NCBI GenBank assembly: GCA_036567085.1
Contig: DATCVG010000075.1
Coordinates: 1-28,172 of the forward strand
Source of the DNA: Methylopumilus sp036567085
Lineage (GTDB): Bacteria > Pseudomonadota > Gammaproteobacteria > Burkholderiales > Methylophilaceae
Direction: 5' to 3'
Length of the DNA stretch: 28,172 nt
Positions within the stretch are counted from its first letter, which is position 1, and every line of letters begins with the position of its first letter. The notes beneath the pieces were generated by a model, which was given only the letters and a program-made list of their open reading frames with translations, had not been told where the DNA came from and did not search any database. The position numbers were made by a program, and so were the translations under genes. This document shows, one piece after another, positions 6,417 through 14,195 of this stretch.

Positions 6417-6658
6417 CTAAGATTTAGATAGCTGTTTTCTATAGCTTTCAAGATTTTCTTGATAGTTTTTGGCGTCTCCATAGTCTTAAAATTTTATATA
6501 CCTTGAGTGTGTGTCTCTTTAATGGAACTTTCAAATTCAACTTTCTTGCCTTTAAATTGGTAATTGAATTGAATTTCTTGCTGATGAATGACTTTATTCA
6601 GTTCTTTTTCGATCACTTCCATCTGATTAAGAAGTTCAAGGATTTTTTTGTTTTTCAT
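6417..6658 (-). pseudogene. Internally deleted remnant of a conserved betaproteobacterial protein downstream of ygiQ
   Basis: From the ATG at 6658 a 54-codon frame runs to a TAA at 6494-6496 (start MKNKKILELLNQMEVIEKEL, then FNYQFKGKKVEFESSIKETH). This resembles, from memory, the N terminus of a conserved family of roughly 190 residues in Betaproteobacteria. Two bases out of phase, the DNA continues as THSRYIKF-stop-DYGDAKNYQENLESYRKQLS and ends in TAG at 6417-6419, which resembles the C terminus of the same family (HxRYxxFLxYGDxxxY). About 110 middle residues, including a YCGYxNG-type Cys motif, are missing. The join lies in an ACACAC run, and the stop stands where a Leu codon (TTA to TAA) is expected. 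The family match is from memory, not a search. Alternatively the 54-residue product may still be made. Confidence 0.6.
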
Positions 6659-6693
6659 GTAATTTTCTTTTAACTTCTGAGCGAAGTTAAAGC

Positions 6694-8820
6694 TTAACGA
6701 GCGCGTTTAAAAGGTTTTGTCGGGGAGGGTTTATTTCTCGCAAATTGATGCAATCTTTTAGAGTGATTTTCTGATAGAGGCTGTCTTGCTGGAATCAGGT
6801 GTTTTTTACTGTCTCCAATTAAATCAGAGCGACCCAAACGTTGTAGTGCTTCTCGCAACATCGGCCAATTTTTTGGATCATGATAACGAATAAATGCTTT
6901 ATGAAGTCGTCGCACGCCACCTGCTCGAGGAATGGGTATTTCTTCACTGTCATGTGTCACTTTACGCAAAGGATTTTTACCTGAGTGATACATAGCAGTT
7001 GCCATGGCCATCGGTGTTGGTGTAAAAGTTTGGACCTGGTCTAATTTAAAATCATGTTCTTTGAGCCATAGTGCCAAATTCATCATATCTTCATCAGTAG
7101 CTCCTGGATGCGCTGCAATAAAATAGGGAATTAAATATTGTTCTTTACCGACTTCTTTTGAAAAGCGATCAAACATTTCTTTAAATTTATTGTATGAACC
7201 CATGCCTGGTTTCATCATTTTAGATAAGACATTTTCCTCAGAGTGCTCAGGTGCAATTTTTAGATAGCCACCGACATGATGTTGAACAAGTTCTTTGACA
7301 TATTCAGGGGAGGTGACTGCGAGGTCATAACGCAGTCCTGATCCAATCAGTACTTTTTTGATACCTTTGGTGTTTCTGGCTTTTCGATAAAGCCCTATGA
7401 GGGCTGAGTGGTCAGTATTTAAATTCTCACAAATACCAGGATAAACACAAGAAAGCTTTCTGCACGAAGCTTCAATAGTTTCGGATTTACAAGCCATGCG
7501 GTACATATTTGCTGTAGGACCACCTAAATCTGAAATGACCCCTGTAAAGCCTTCAACTTTATCTCTAATTTCTTCAACTTCTTTTAAGATACTTTCTTCA
7601 GATCTACTTTGAATGATGCGACCTTCATGTTCTGTAATGGAGCAGAAAGTACATCCACCAAAACACCCACGCATAATATTGACTGAGAAACGAATCATTT
7701 CCCATGCAGAAATTTTAGCCTTCCCATAAGATGGGTGAGGTTTTCTTGCGTAAGGCATGCCATACACATAGTCCATTTCTTTTGTCGTAAGAGGAATAGG
7801 AGGTGGGTTTAACCAAACTTCTCGATCCCCGTGTCTTTGGATGAGCGCTCGTGCATTTCCTGGATTTGCTTCTAAATGAAGGACGCGTGATGCGTGAGCG
7901 TAGAGTACCGGATTATCCACCACTTCTTCAAAGCTTGGTAAACGAACCACTTGTTTACTTCGTTCTGTTTTTGTTTTTCGAACAACCTGAATGACTTTCA
8001 CATCTTCAGGCAATTTTTCTTTAGTTTCACAATCGCTTCCAACCCCCATTTTCATTTCATATGGGTCAACGTGGGTTTCAATTTTTCCTGGGCGATCAAG
8101 GTGTGTGGACGCAATCTCTTCCCAGCCCTCAGGAATTTTTTTACGTAAGAATGCTGTACCTCTTATATCTTGAATATCTTCTACTTTTTCACCATCAGCA
8201 ATTCGGTGTGTGAGTTCAATGAGCGCGCGTTCAGCATTTCCATATAACAAAATATCTGCCTTAGAATCAACCAGTATTGAACGACGTACTTTGTCAGACC
8301 AATAGTCGTAATGTGCAATACGTCGGAGACTCGCTTCAATACTGCCAATCACTAATGGCACATCTGCGAATGCTTCGCGACAACGTTGAGAGTATACAAG
8401 CACTGCTCGGTCAGGCCGTTTGCCTGCAATAGCGCCGGGCGTATAAGCATCATCTGAACGAATTTTTCTGTCAGCCGTATATCGATTCACCATACTATCC
8501 ATATTGCCAGCAGTGATACCGAAATAAAGATTAGGTTTACCAAGTGCTCTAAAAGGTTCAGCACTCGACCAATCAGGTTGAGCTATGATGCCTACTCGGA
8601 ATCCTTGATCTTCAAGTAACCGCCCGACTAAGGCCATACCAAAACTTGGGTGATCAATATAAGCATCACCTGTCACTAAAATAATGTCACAACTGTCCCA
8701 GCCCAATGCGTCCATTTCTTTCCGGGTCATGGGAAGCATCGGGGCTGTGCCAAAACGTTTCGCCCAATAAGGACGGTATTTGTTTATGGCTTTTACTGAA
8801 GATTGAGCGGTTGTTTGCAT
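6694..8820 (-). CDS. ygiQ: YgiQ family radical SAM protein
   Basis: A 708-residue protein. The radical-SAM cluster motif CFGGCTFC (CxxxCxxC; Cys386, Cys390, Cys393) lies in NIMRGCFGGCTFCSITEHEGR, the YgiQ/UPF0313 version. The N-terminal ~370 residues are the family-specific domain (starting near MLPMTRKEMDALGWDSCDIILVTGDAYIDHP). The C terminus has the usual PTPMAMATAMYHSG and RRLHKAFIRYHDPKNWP blocks and ends in a basic tail. The enzyme would bind a 4Fe-4S cluster and SAM in the cytoplasm; the reaction of YgiQ is not established. The length is normal and no residue of the motif is missing. The upstream region is shared with the divergent TauE gene. The GGAG upstream of the ATG is rather far away (about 14 bases), so translation initiation may be modest. 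Confidence 0.97.
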   Translation of the reverse strand: MQTTAQSSVKAINKYRPYWAKRFGTAPMLPMTRKEMDALGWDSCDIILVTGDAYIDHPSFGMALVGRLLEDQGFRVGIIAQPDWSSAEPFRALGKPNLYFGITAGNMDSMVNRYTADRKIRSDDAYTPGAIAGKRPDRAVLVYSQRCREAFADVPLVIGSIEASLRRIAHYDYWSDKVRRSILVDSKADILLYGNAERALIELTHRIADGEKVEDIQDIRGTAFLRKKIPEGWEEIASTHLDRPGKIETHVDPYEMKMGVGSDCETKEKLPEDVKVIQVVRKTKTERSKQVVRLPSFEEVVDNPVLYAHASRVLHLEANPGNARALIQRHGDREVWLNPPPIPLTTKEMDYVYGMPYARKPHPSYGKAKISAWEMIRFSVNIMRGCFGGCTFCSITEHEGRIIQSRSEESILKEVEEIRDKVEGFTGVISDLGGPTANMYRMACKSETIEASCRKLSCVYPGICENLNTDHSALIGLYRKARNTKGIKKVLIGSGLRYDLAVTSPEYVKELVQHHVGGYLKIAPEHSEENVLSKMMKPGMGSYNKFKEMFDRFSKEVGKEQYLIPYFIAAHPGATDEDMMNLALWLKEHDFKLDQVQTFTPTPMAMATAMYHSGKNPLRKVTHDSEEIPIPRAGGVRRLHKAFIRYHDPKNWPMLREALQRLGRSDLIGDSKKHLIPARQPLSENHSKRLHQFARNKPSPTKPFKRAR

Positions 8821-8839
8821 TGTTGCGTATTTTACTCCG

Positions 8840-8864
8840 ATAAAGCTATTAAACGCTTTATAAT
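8840..8864 (+). promoter_or_regulatory. TATAAT box with overlapping inverted repeat, TauE gene promoter
   Basis: A consensus -10 (TATAAT, 8859-8864) lies about 40 bases before the TauE start. No good -35 is seen at 16-18 bases. Instead ATAAAGC (8840-8846) and GCTTTAT (8855-8861) form a 7-bp inverted repeat with an 8-base spacer running into the -10. Such a weak -35 with a dyad could mean regulator-dependent transcription; this is inference. Confidence 0.4.
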
Positions 8865-8905
8865 TAATTAGTTAATATCATTAATAAGTGAATAAGGAAG
8901 TGTTC

Positions 8906-9649
8906 ATGCATTTTGAATTGATCGATTTTGCAATCAGCTTCTGTTTATTATTAGGCGCAATCTTGTATACATCAGTGGGACATGCAGGCGCTTCAATTTA
9001 TATTGCCATCATGACGCTATTTAATATTCCGAATACAGTGATTAAACCGACTGCATTAGTTTTAAATATTTTTATTGCTTCATTTACGAGCTGGCGTTTT
9101 ATTCGAAAAGGTTTTTTTGATTTAAAAGTTTTATTTCCGATTGCATTAGGTGCCATACCATTTGCATTTTTGGGAGGGTTTATCAATACACCGAGTCATA
9201 TCTATAAATCTATTGTGGGTATGATTCTTCTCATATCAGCCGTTTCTCTTGTAACCGATCTTTCTAAAAAAATCGATAAAAATCTTAAAAAACCTCCATT
9301 TTTCTTAGCCGTTTTGATTGGTTCATGTATAGGCTTTTTGGCGGGTTTAACTGGAACAGGTGGGGGTATCTTTTTATCACCACTGATATTATTTTTAGGC
9401 TGGAGCTCAACTAGAACAACTTCAGGTATCACCGCACTTTTTATTCTTATTAATTCGAGCTTTGGTTTGCTTGGAAACTACTCTTCAGTTCAGAATTTAC
9501 CTACACAATTGCCTTTATTCATAGGGGCTGGTTTGATTGGTGCACTTATTGGCACAACACTCGGGATAAAGTTTTATACAGTTAATACGATTAAAAAAAC
9601 ACTAGCCTTAGTTTTGGTGATCGCTGGATTTAAATTACTACTTACTTAA
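8906..9649 (+). CDS. Sulfite exporter TauE/SafE family membrane protein
   Basis: A 247-residue protein with about eight hydrophobic segments. It carries the two TauE/SafE repeat motifs: GHAGASIYIAIMTL near the N terminus and LAGLTGTGGGIFLSPLIL in the second half. The family (DUF81, COG0730) comprises predicted anion exporters (sulfite, sulfoacetate and other organosulfur compounds) of the inner membrane; the substrate here is unknown, as no sulfur gene is adjacent. A GTG at 8888 is in frame, but I place the start at the ATG at 8906 because AAGGAAG stands five bases before it and the protein then begins just before the first helix. It ends four bases from the end of the convergent phosphomannomutase gene, with no hairpin between. 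Confidence 0.9.
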   Translation: MHFELIDFAISFCLLLGAILYTSVGHAGASIYIAIMTLFNIPNTVIKPTALVLNIFIASFTSWRFIRKGFFDLKVLFPIALGAIPFAFLGGFINTPSHIYKSIVGMILLISAVSLVTDLSKKIDKNLKKPPFFLAVLIGSCIGFLAGLTGTGGGIFLSPLILFLGWSSTRTTSGITALFILINSSFGLLGNYSSVQNLPTQLPLFIGAGLIGALIGTTLGIKFYTVNTIKKTLALVLVIAGFKLLLT

Positions 9650-9653
9650 ATAT

Positions 9654-11030
9654 TTAGAAGGGTAAATGAGATTCTGGACTCGCTATAGATAAAATATTCC
9701 TAAAAGAGTTTTGAATTCTTTCTAGCGCAATTTTATTGTCAGCTTCAAATCTTAAAACAATAACCGGTGTTGTATTTGATGCTCGCATTAAACCAAAGCC
9801 ATCTTGATACTCAACACGCAATCCATCGACTTTAATAATTTCGAGTGCATTTTCGAACTGTGCTTCCGTTTGTAATTTTTTAATTAATGCATGAGGCTCA
9901 CCTTCTTTCATTCTAATTTGAAGCTCTGGTGTGCTTATACTAATTGGTAAGTTATTTAAAACTTCAGATGGATTATCAAAGCGACTTAAAATTTCTAGAA
10001 GTCTAACACCCGCATAGATACCATCATCAAAACCATACCAACGTTCTTTAAAAAATGTATGTCCACTCATTTCGCCAGCAAGTGCCGCATTTTCTTCTTT
10101 CATTTTAGCTTTGATAAGAGAATGTCCTGTTTTCCACATTAAAGGTTTACCCCCTTTGTCTTTAATCCATTGAAATAAATTCCGCGTTGATTTCACATCA
10201 AAGATAATTGTGGCATTTGGATTACGACTTAAGACATCTTCAGCAAATAGTAAAAGTTGTCGATCTGGATAAATGATTTGACCATCTTTTGTCACCACAC
10301 CTAAACGGTCTGCATCACCATCAAATGCAAAACCTAGTTCAGCTTCACTTTTTTTAAGATGCGCTATCACATCATTTAAATTATGAGGTTCAGAAGGATC
10401 AGGGTGATGATTAGGAAATGTGCCATCCACATCACAGAATAATTCTTCGACAGAGCAACCAATACTTTCGTAAATTTTTCGAGCATAAGCCCCTGCGACA
10501 CCATTGCCACAGTCTATGACAATTTTCATGGGACGTTTTAAATGAATATGATTTTTAATTGCTTCAATATAGTCATTCGTAATGTCATATTTTTTTTCAA
10601 ATCCATGACCTTCATGAAAGTTTTCTGCTTCTATACGGGTATAAAGTTTCTGTATTGCTTCGGTTGATAAGGTATCGCCACCTAAAACCATCTTTAAACC
10701 ATTGTATTCGGGGGGGTTATGACTTCCAGTGACCATCACACCTGATTGAGTTTTAAGAAAGAATGTAGAAAAATAAACCATCGGCGTTGTGACCATACCC
10801 AGATTAATGACGCTAATACCTGTTTTAAGTATGCCTTCGATGAGTGATTGAGATAATTCGGGTCCTGAAAGCCTTCCGTCAAAGCCAATAGAGATCTCTT
10901 TTTGCCCACGATCAATTGCCTCACTTCCAATAGCGCGACCTATAATTTCTATAAATGCAGGCGTGAGAGTTTTGCCCACAATGCCACGTATGTCGTAGGC
11001 TTTAAAAATCTCTCTAGGAAGCAATGCCAT
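9654..11030 (-). CDS. algC: Phosphomannomutase/phosphoglucomutase (AlgC/ManB type)
   Basis: A 458-residue alpha-D-phosphohexomutase that interconverts hexose-6-phosphate and hexose-1-phosphate, supplying Man-1-P or Glc-1-P for nucleotide sugars and cell-surface polysaccharide. All four functional blocks are present: the phosphorylated Ser103 in TGSHNP, the Mg2+ loop DGDADR (Asp237, Asp239, Asp241), the sugar-specificity loop GEMSGH (319-324), and the phosphate-binding loop RASNTTP (417-423). GEMSGH and overall length fit the dual-specificity bacterial PMM/PGM. The protein is cytoplasmic. The gene follows iscX by three bases and is surely transcribed from the iscX promoter, an unusual pairing with no known link. 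The symbol is given by similarity; manB is an alternative name. Confidence 0.93.
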   Translation of the reverse strand: MALLPREIFKAYDIRGIVGKTLTPAFIEIIGRAIGSEAIDRGQKEISIGFDGRLSGPELSQSLIEGILKTGISVINLGMVTTPMVYFSTFFLKTQSGVMVTGSHNPPEYNGLKMVLGGDTLSTEAIQKLYTRIEAENFHEGHGFEKKYDITNDYIEAIKNHIHLKRPMKIVIDCGNGVAGAYARKIYESIGCSVEELFCDVDGTFPNHHPDPSEPHNLNDVIAHLKKSEAELGFAFDGDADRLGVVTKDGQIIYPDRQLLLFAEDVLSRNPNATIIFDVKSTRNLFQWIKDKGGKPLMWKTGHSLIKAKMKEENAALAGEMSGHTFFKERWYGFDDGIYAGVRLLEILSRFDNPSEVLNNLPISISTPELQIRMKEGEPHALIKKLQTEAQFENALEIIKVDGLRVEYQDGFGLMRASNTTPVIVLRFEADNKIALERIQNSFRNILSIASPESHLPF

Positions 11031-11033
11031 GAT

Positions 11034-11228
11034 TTATTCAGACTCTTCGATCCATGCGAGTTGAATAGCTTCTAAAATTTTTTCTCCACATTTATTAGGA
11101 TCATCCTCAAAGCCTTCAAGGTCTAGAATCCACTGATATAAGTCAGTAAATCGAATCGTCTTAGGGTCTATATCAGGATATTTGTCGTACAAAGCCTCAG
11201 CTATCCTTTGGCTATCAGTCCAATGCAT
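11034..11228 (-). CDS. iscX: IscX (YfhJ) Fe-S cluster assembly accessory protein
   Basis: A 64-residue acidic protein with the IscX pattern MHWTDSQRIAEALYDKYPDIDP, then RFTDLYQWILDLEGFEDDP and ILEAIQLAWI. IscX binds iron and the cysteine desulfurase IscS and tunes Fe-S assembly; the acidic face (DxEGFEDDP) is the iron/IscS patch in studied homologues. A TTG at 11246 would add six residues, but the ATG at 11228 has AGAAAGG just upstream and gives the usual family length (about 66), so I use it. IscX genes normally close the isc operon (after hscA and fdx); here the gene stands alone at the head of a two-gene unit with the phosphohexomutase, and no other isc gene is in the window. Confidence 0.93.
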   Translation of the reverse strand: MHWTDSQRIAEALYDKYPDIDPKTIRFTDLYQWILDLEGFEDDPNKCGEKILEAIQLAWIEESE

Positions 11229-11260
11229 ATAAACCTTTCTCTTCAATATAGTTCATAAGG

Positions 11261-11285
11261 ATTATAACTTTTAGATTTTATCTAA
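11261..11285 (-). promoter_or_regulatory. iscX promoter -10 with adjacent inverted repeat
   Basis: On the minus strand a consensus TATAAT (plus-strand 11261-11266) lies some 33 bases before the iscX ATG. Directly upstream of it TTAGAT-TTT-ATCTAA (11271-11285) is a perfect 6-bp dyad inside the -10/-35 spacer; no good -35 hexamer is seen at 17 bases. A regulator could bind here; which one is not apparent. Confidence 0.45.
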
Positions 11286-11330
11286 GATAGAACTTCATTA
11301 AGAAAGATAGGTCAGACCCATGATAAAATA

Positions 11331-11359
11331 TCGACTTTTCTGAGACAAAAATCTCTAAT
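11331..11359 (+). promoter_or_regulatory. Candidate glyA promoter
   Basis: TCGACT (11331-11336), 17 bases, TCTAAT (11354-11359). The start of transcription would be near 11366, about 23 bases before the glyA ATG, which is too short a leader for a riboswitch. The whole 160-bp gap between iscX and glyA holds this promoter and the divergent iscX promoter and nothing else I can see. Confidence 0.45.
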
Positions 11360-11388
11360 CATTTTAAATACATAGCGGAAATAAAGAC

Positions 11389-12636
11389 ATGTTTAGCAAA
11401 GCTCAAAAATTAAGTATTGTAGATCCAGAAATTGCACTTCAAGTCACTCAAGAGGTGAAGCGCCAAGAAGATCATATTGAGCTTATTGCATCCGAAAACT
11501 ATACAAGCCCAGCGGTGATGGAAGCCCAAGGTTCTCAACTTACTAATAAATATGCAGAAGGATATATTGGTAAACGGTTTTATGGCGGTTGCGAATTTGT
11601 AGATAACGTTGAACAAATTGCAATTGATCGCCTAAAGAAATTATATGGTGCTGAATATGTCAATGTGCAGCCACACTCAGGTAGCCAAGCGAATCAAGCT
11701 GTCTATTTTTCAATACTTAAACCTGGCGATACGATCATGGGTATGAACTTAGGGCATGGCGGTCATTTAACCCATGGTTCCCTTGCAAATCTATCAGGCA
11801 AACTCTTTAAAGTTGTGCCATACGGACTCAATGCAAATGAAGAGATTGATTACGATGAAATGGAAAAGCTCGCAATCGAATCAAAACCGAAACTGATTAT
11901 TGGCGGTGCTTCAGCCTACGCTTTGCGTTTCGATTGGGAGCGTATGTCAAAGATTGCAAAAAAAGTGGGTGCTTATTTCATGGTAGATATGGCGCATTAT
12001 TCAGGATTAATTGCTGCAGGTGTTTATCCTAGCCCAGTGCCCTATGCAGATTTTGTAACATCAACTACGCATAAAACTCTAAGAGGCCCTCGTGGCGGCA
12101 TCATTTTAGCTAAAGCTGAGTTCGAAAAAAGTATTAATAGTTTTGTATTTCCTGGTATTCAAGGCGGACCTTTAATGCATGTAATTGCAGCAAAAGCAAT
12201 TGCTTTCCTAGAAGCATTGAAGCCCGAATTTAAAATATATCAAACACAAGTCGTTAAAAATGCTCAAATCATGGCAGAGTCATTAAGCAAAAGAGGTGTT
12301 CGTATTATTTCTGGGCGCACCGAATGCCATTTATTTTTAGTTGATTTAAGACCTAAGGGGTTAACTGGAAAAGTAGCGGATGTTCTTTTAGGCCAAGCAC
12401 ATATTACAGTGAATAAAAATTCAATTCCTAATGATCCGGAAAGTCCTTTTGTGACATCAGGGATTCGTATCGGATCACCTGCAATTACGACACGTGGCTT
12501 CAAAGAAAAAGAAGCAGACATGGTGGCACAAATGATTGCTGATATTCTTGATCATCCGTACGATGAAAAAGTGATTAATGAAACTAAAGCTAAGGTTGTT
12601 GCCTTAACCGCTCAATTCCCTGTCTACGGATCTTAA
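11389..12636 (+). CDS. glyA: Serine hydroxymethyltransferase
   Basis: A 415-residue PLP enzyme that converts serine and tetrahydrofolate to glycine and 5,10-methylene-THF. The Schiff-base lysine is Lys229 in TSTTHKTLRGPRGG, at the same number as in E. coli GlyA. The N-terminal HIELIASENYTSPAVMEAQGS block and the FYGGCEFVDNVE block are also intact, so the enzyme should be active. It is cytoplasmic and acts as a homodimer or tetramer. In a methylotroph it links C1-tetrahydrofolate to serine and glycine. The gene is followed by nrdR after 20 bases, a common order in Betaproteobacteria. A weak GGAAA lies before the start. Confidence 0.98.
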   Translation: MFSKAQKLSIVDPEIALQVTQEVKRQEDHIELIASENYTSPAVMEAQGSQLTNKYAEGYIGKRFYGGCEFVDNVEQIAIDRLKKLYGAEYVNVQPHSGSQANQAVYFSILKPGDTIMGMNLGHGGHLTHGSLANLSGKLFKVVPYGLNANEEIDYDEMEKLAIESKPKLIIGGASAYALRFDWERMSKIAKKVGAYFMVDMAHYSGLIAAGVYPSPVPYADFVTSTTHKTLRGPRGGIILAKAEFEKSINSFVFPGIQGGPLMHVIAAKAIAFLEALKPEFKIYQTQVVKNAQIMAESLSKRGVRIISGRTECHLFLVDLRPKGLTGKVADVLLGQAHITVNKNSIPNDPESPFVTSGIRIGSPAITTRGFKEKEADMVAQMIADILDHPYDEKVINETKAKVVALTAQFPVYGS

Positions 12637-12656
12637 TTTAGATTTAAATACATCAA

Positions 12657-13103
12657 GTGAAATGCCCATTCTGCGGAACTGATGATACCCAAGTTGTTGA
12701 CTCAAGAGTGAACGACGAAGGTAATTCAATTCGCCGCCGTCGCCGTTGTTCAGAATGCGATAAACGTTTTACTACATATGAGTCAGTCGAGCTCACATTC
12801 CCTCAAGTTGTGAAGCAAAACGGCAAACGAGAAGACTTTAGCCGAAATAAACTTCATCAATCATTGAGCCGTGCCCTTCATAAGCGTCCTGTACCTGTTG
12901 AATATATAGATCAAGCGATTGAACGTATTATTCAAAAAGTTTTAGCGTATGGTGAAAAAGAAATTACTGCCCGTGAATTAGGCGAAAACGTCATGCATGA
13001 ATTAAAAAAAATGGACAAGGTGGCTTATATTCGTTTCGCATCTGTTTATAGAAGTTTTTCAGATGTTGAAGATTTCCATGATGTTATGCGTGACCTTGAT
13101 TAA
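12657..13103 (+). CDS. nrdR: Transcriptional repressor NrdR
   Basis: A 148-residue regulator of ribonucleotide reductase genes. It has an N-terminal zinc ribbon (Cys3, Cys6, Cys31, Cys34; MKCPFCG ... RCSEC) with the basic RRRRR stretch at 27-30 for DNA contact, then an ATP-cone domain (about residues 46-136; VVKQNGKREDFSRNKL) that senses ATP/dATP. The family always starts MKCPFCG, which fixes a GTG start at 12657. The TAA stop is directly followed by the ATG of ribD. No ribonucleotide reductase gene lies in the window, so its targets are elsewhere. Confidence 0.98.
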   Translation: MKCPFCGTDDTQVVDSRVNDEGNSIRRRRRCSECDKRFTTYESVELTFPQVVKQNGKREDFSRNKLHQSLSRALHKRPVPVEYIDQAIERIIQKVLAYGEKEITARELGENVMHELKKMDKVAYIRFASVYRSFSDVEDFHDVMRDLD

Positions 13104-14186
13104 ATGAATTCATATTCACCTCAATTTTTCATGAGTGAAGCTTTGAGACTTGCAGAAAAAGCTTTATTCACAACATCTCCTAATCCAAGAGTTGGTTGTA
13201 TCATCGTTCAAAATAATGAGATTGTAGGCCGTGGCTATCATATGAAAGCGGGTGAATCACACGCTGAGGTGATGGCACTAAAAGAAGCAGGTAATAGATC
13301 TGAAGGTAGCGATGTGTATGTCACATTAGAGCCCTGTTCTCATACCGGTCGAACGCCGCCATGTGTGAATGCTTTAATCAAAGCTAAAGTTAAAAAAGTA
13401 TTTATTGCCATGCAAGATCCCAATCCTCTAGTGTCAGGTCAAGGCATTCAAAAATTAAAAGAAGCTCATATTGATGTTGAGGTCGGTATGATGGAAGCTC
13501 AAGCACAACAATTAAATATAGGTTTTATTTGTCGCATGACAAAAAAAGTACCATATGTCAGAACAAAGCTTGCAGTATCAATAGATGGAAAAACTGCACT
13601 TCATAATGGTAAGAGTCAATGGATTACAGGTGAAGCTGCAAGGGCAGACGTTCAATACTGGCGAGCTTCTTCTTGCGCGATTTTGACAGGTATCGGCACT
13701 GTATTATCTGACAACCCAAAACTTTCTGTAAGGCTTTATAAAAATGCCCGGCAACCATTGCGTGTAGTAGTTGATTCAGAATTAAAAATTCCATTAGATG
13801 CTGCTATCCTGCATGAAAAACCTTTACTTATATTTTATGCCAACGATAAACAAAAAAAATTAACTCAATTAGAAGCTTTAGGTATTGAATGTATTCAATT
13901 AGATGATAGAGGCAAAGTCGATTTAGTAGCGCTTATTAAAATACTTGCTGAACGTGAAATGAATGAAGTATGGATTGAAGCAGGTGAAGGTTTAAATGGG
14001 GCATTTTTAAAAGCTAATTTAATTGATGAACTTATGATTTATTATGCCCCTGTGATTTTAGGTTCAAAGGCTAAAGGCATGTTCTCATTACCTGATTATG
14101 AAAATTTAGAAAATAAAATTACCACCACACTCATAGATCATCGCTGGGTCGGTCAAGACCTAAGAATGCGATTCAAATTAAAGTGA
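13104..14186 (+). CDS. ribD: Bifunctional riboflavin biosynthesis deaminase/reductase RibD
   Basis: A 360-residue fusion enzyme. The N-terminal deaminase domain (about 1-145) has the zinc site His53 and Glu55 (ESHAEVMAL) with Cys78 and Cys87 (PCSHTGRTPPC). The C-terminal NADPH-dependent reductase domain (from about 150) begins VRTKLAVSIDGK and includes the QWITGEAARADVQYWRA block. It performs two successive steps from the GTP-derived pyrimidine towards riboflavin. The length is normal and both active sites are intact. It starts on the base after the nrdR stop, so the genes are transcriptionally and probably translationally coupled. This nrdR-ribD pairing is widely conserved. Other rib genes are not in this window. 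Confidence 0.97.
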   Translation: MNSYSPQFFMSEALRLAEKALFTTSPNPRVGCIIVQNNEIVGRGYHMKAGESHAEVMALKEAGNRSEGSDVYVTLEPCSHTGRTPPCVNALIKAKVKKVFIAMQDPNPLVSGQGIQKLKEAHIDVEVGMMEAQAQQLNIGFICRMTKKVPYVRTKLAVSIDGKTALHNGKSQWITGEAARADVQYWRASSCAILTGIGTVLSDNPKLSVRLYKNARQPLRVVVDSELKIPLDAAILHEKPLLIFYANDKQKKLTQLEALGIECIQLDDRGKVDLVALIKILAEREMNEVWIEAGEGLNGAFLKANLIDELMIYYAPVILGSKAKGMFSLPDYENLENKITTTLIDHRWVGQDLRMRFKLK

Positions 14187-14195
14187 TCATTCATA

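Noticed and set aside
6672..6688. AACTTC-GAAGTT hairpin downstream of ygiQ as a terminator
   Set aside because: The stem is only six base pairs and is not followed by a U-run on the minus strand.
11247..11388. Riboswitch upstream of glyA
   Set aside because: The best promoter leaves a leader of only about 23 bases, and no glycine, THF or SAH riboswitch core was recognised.
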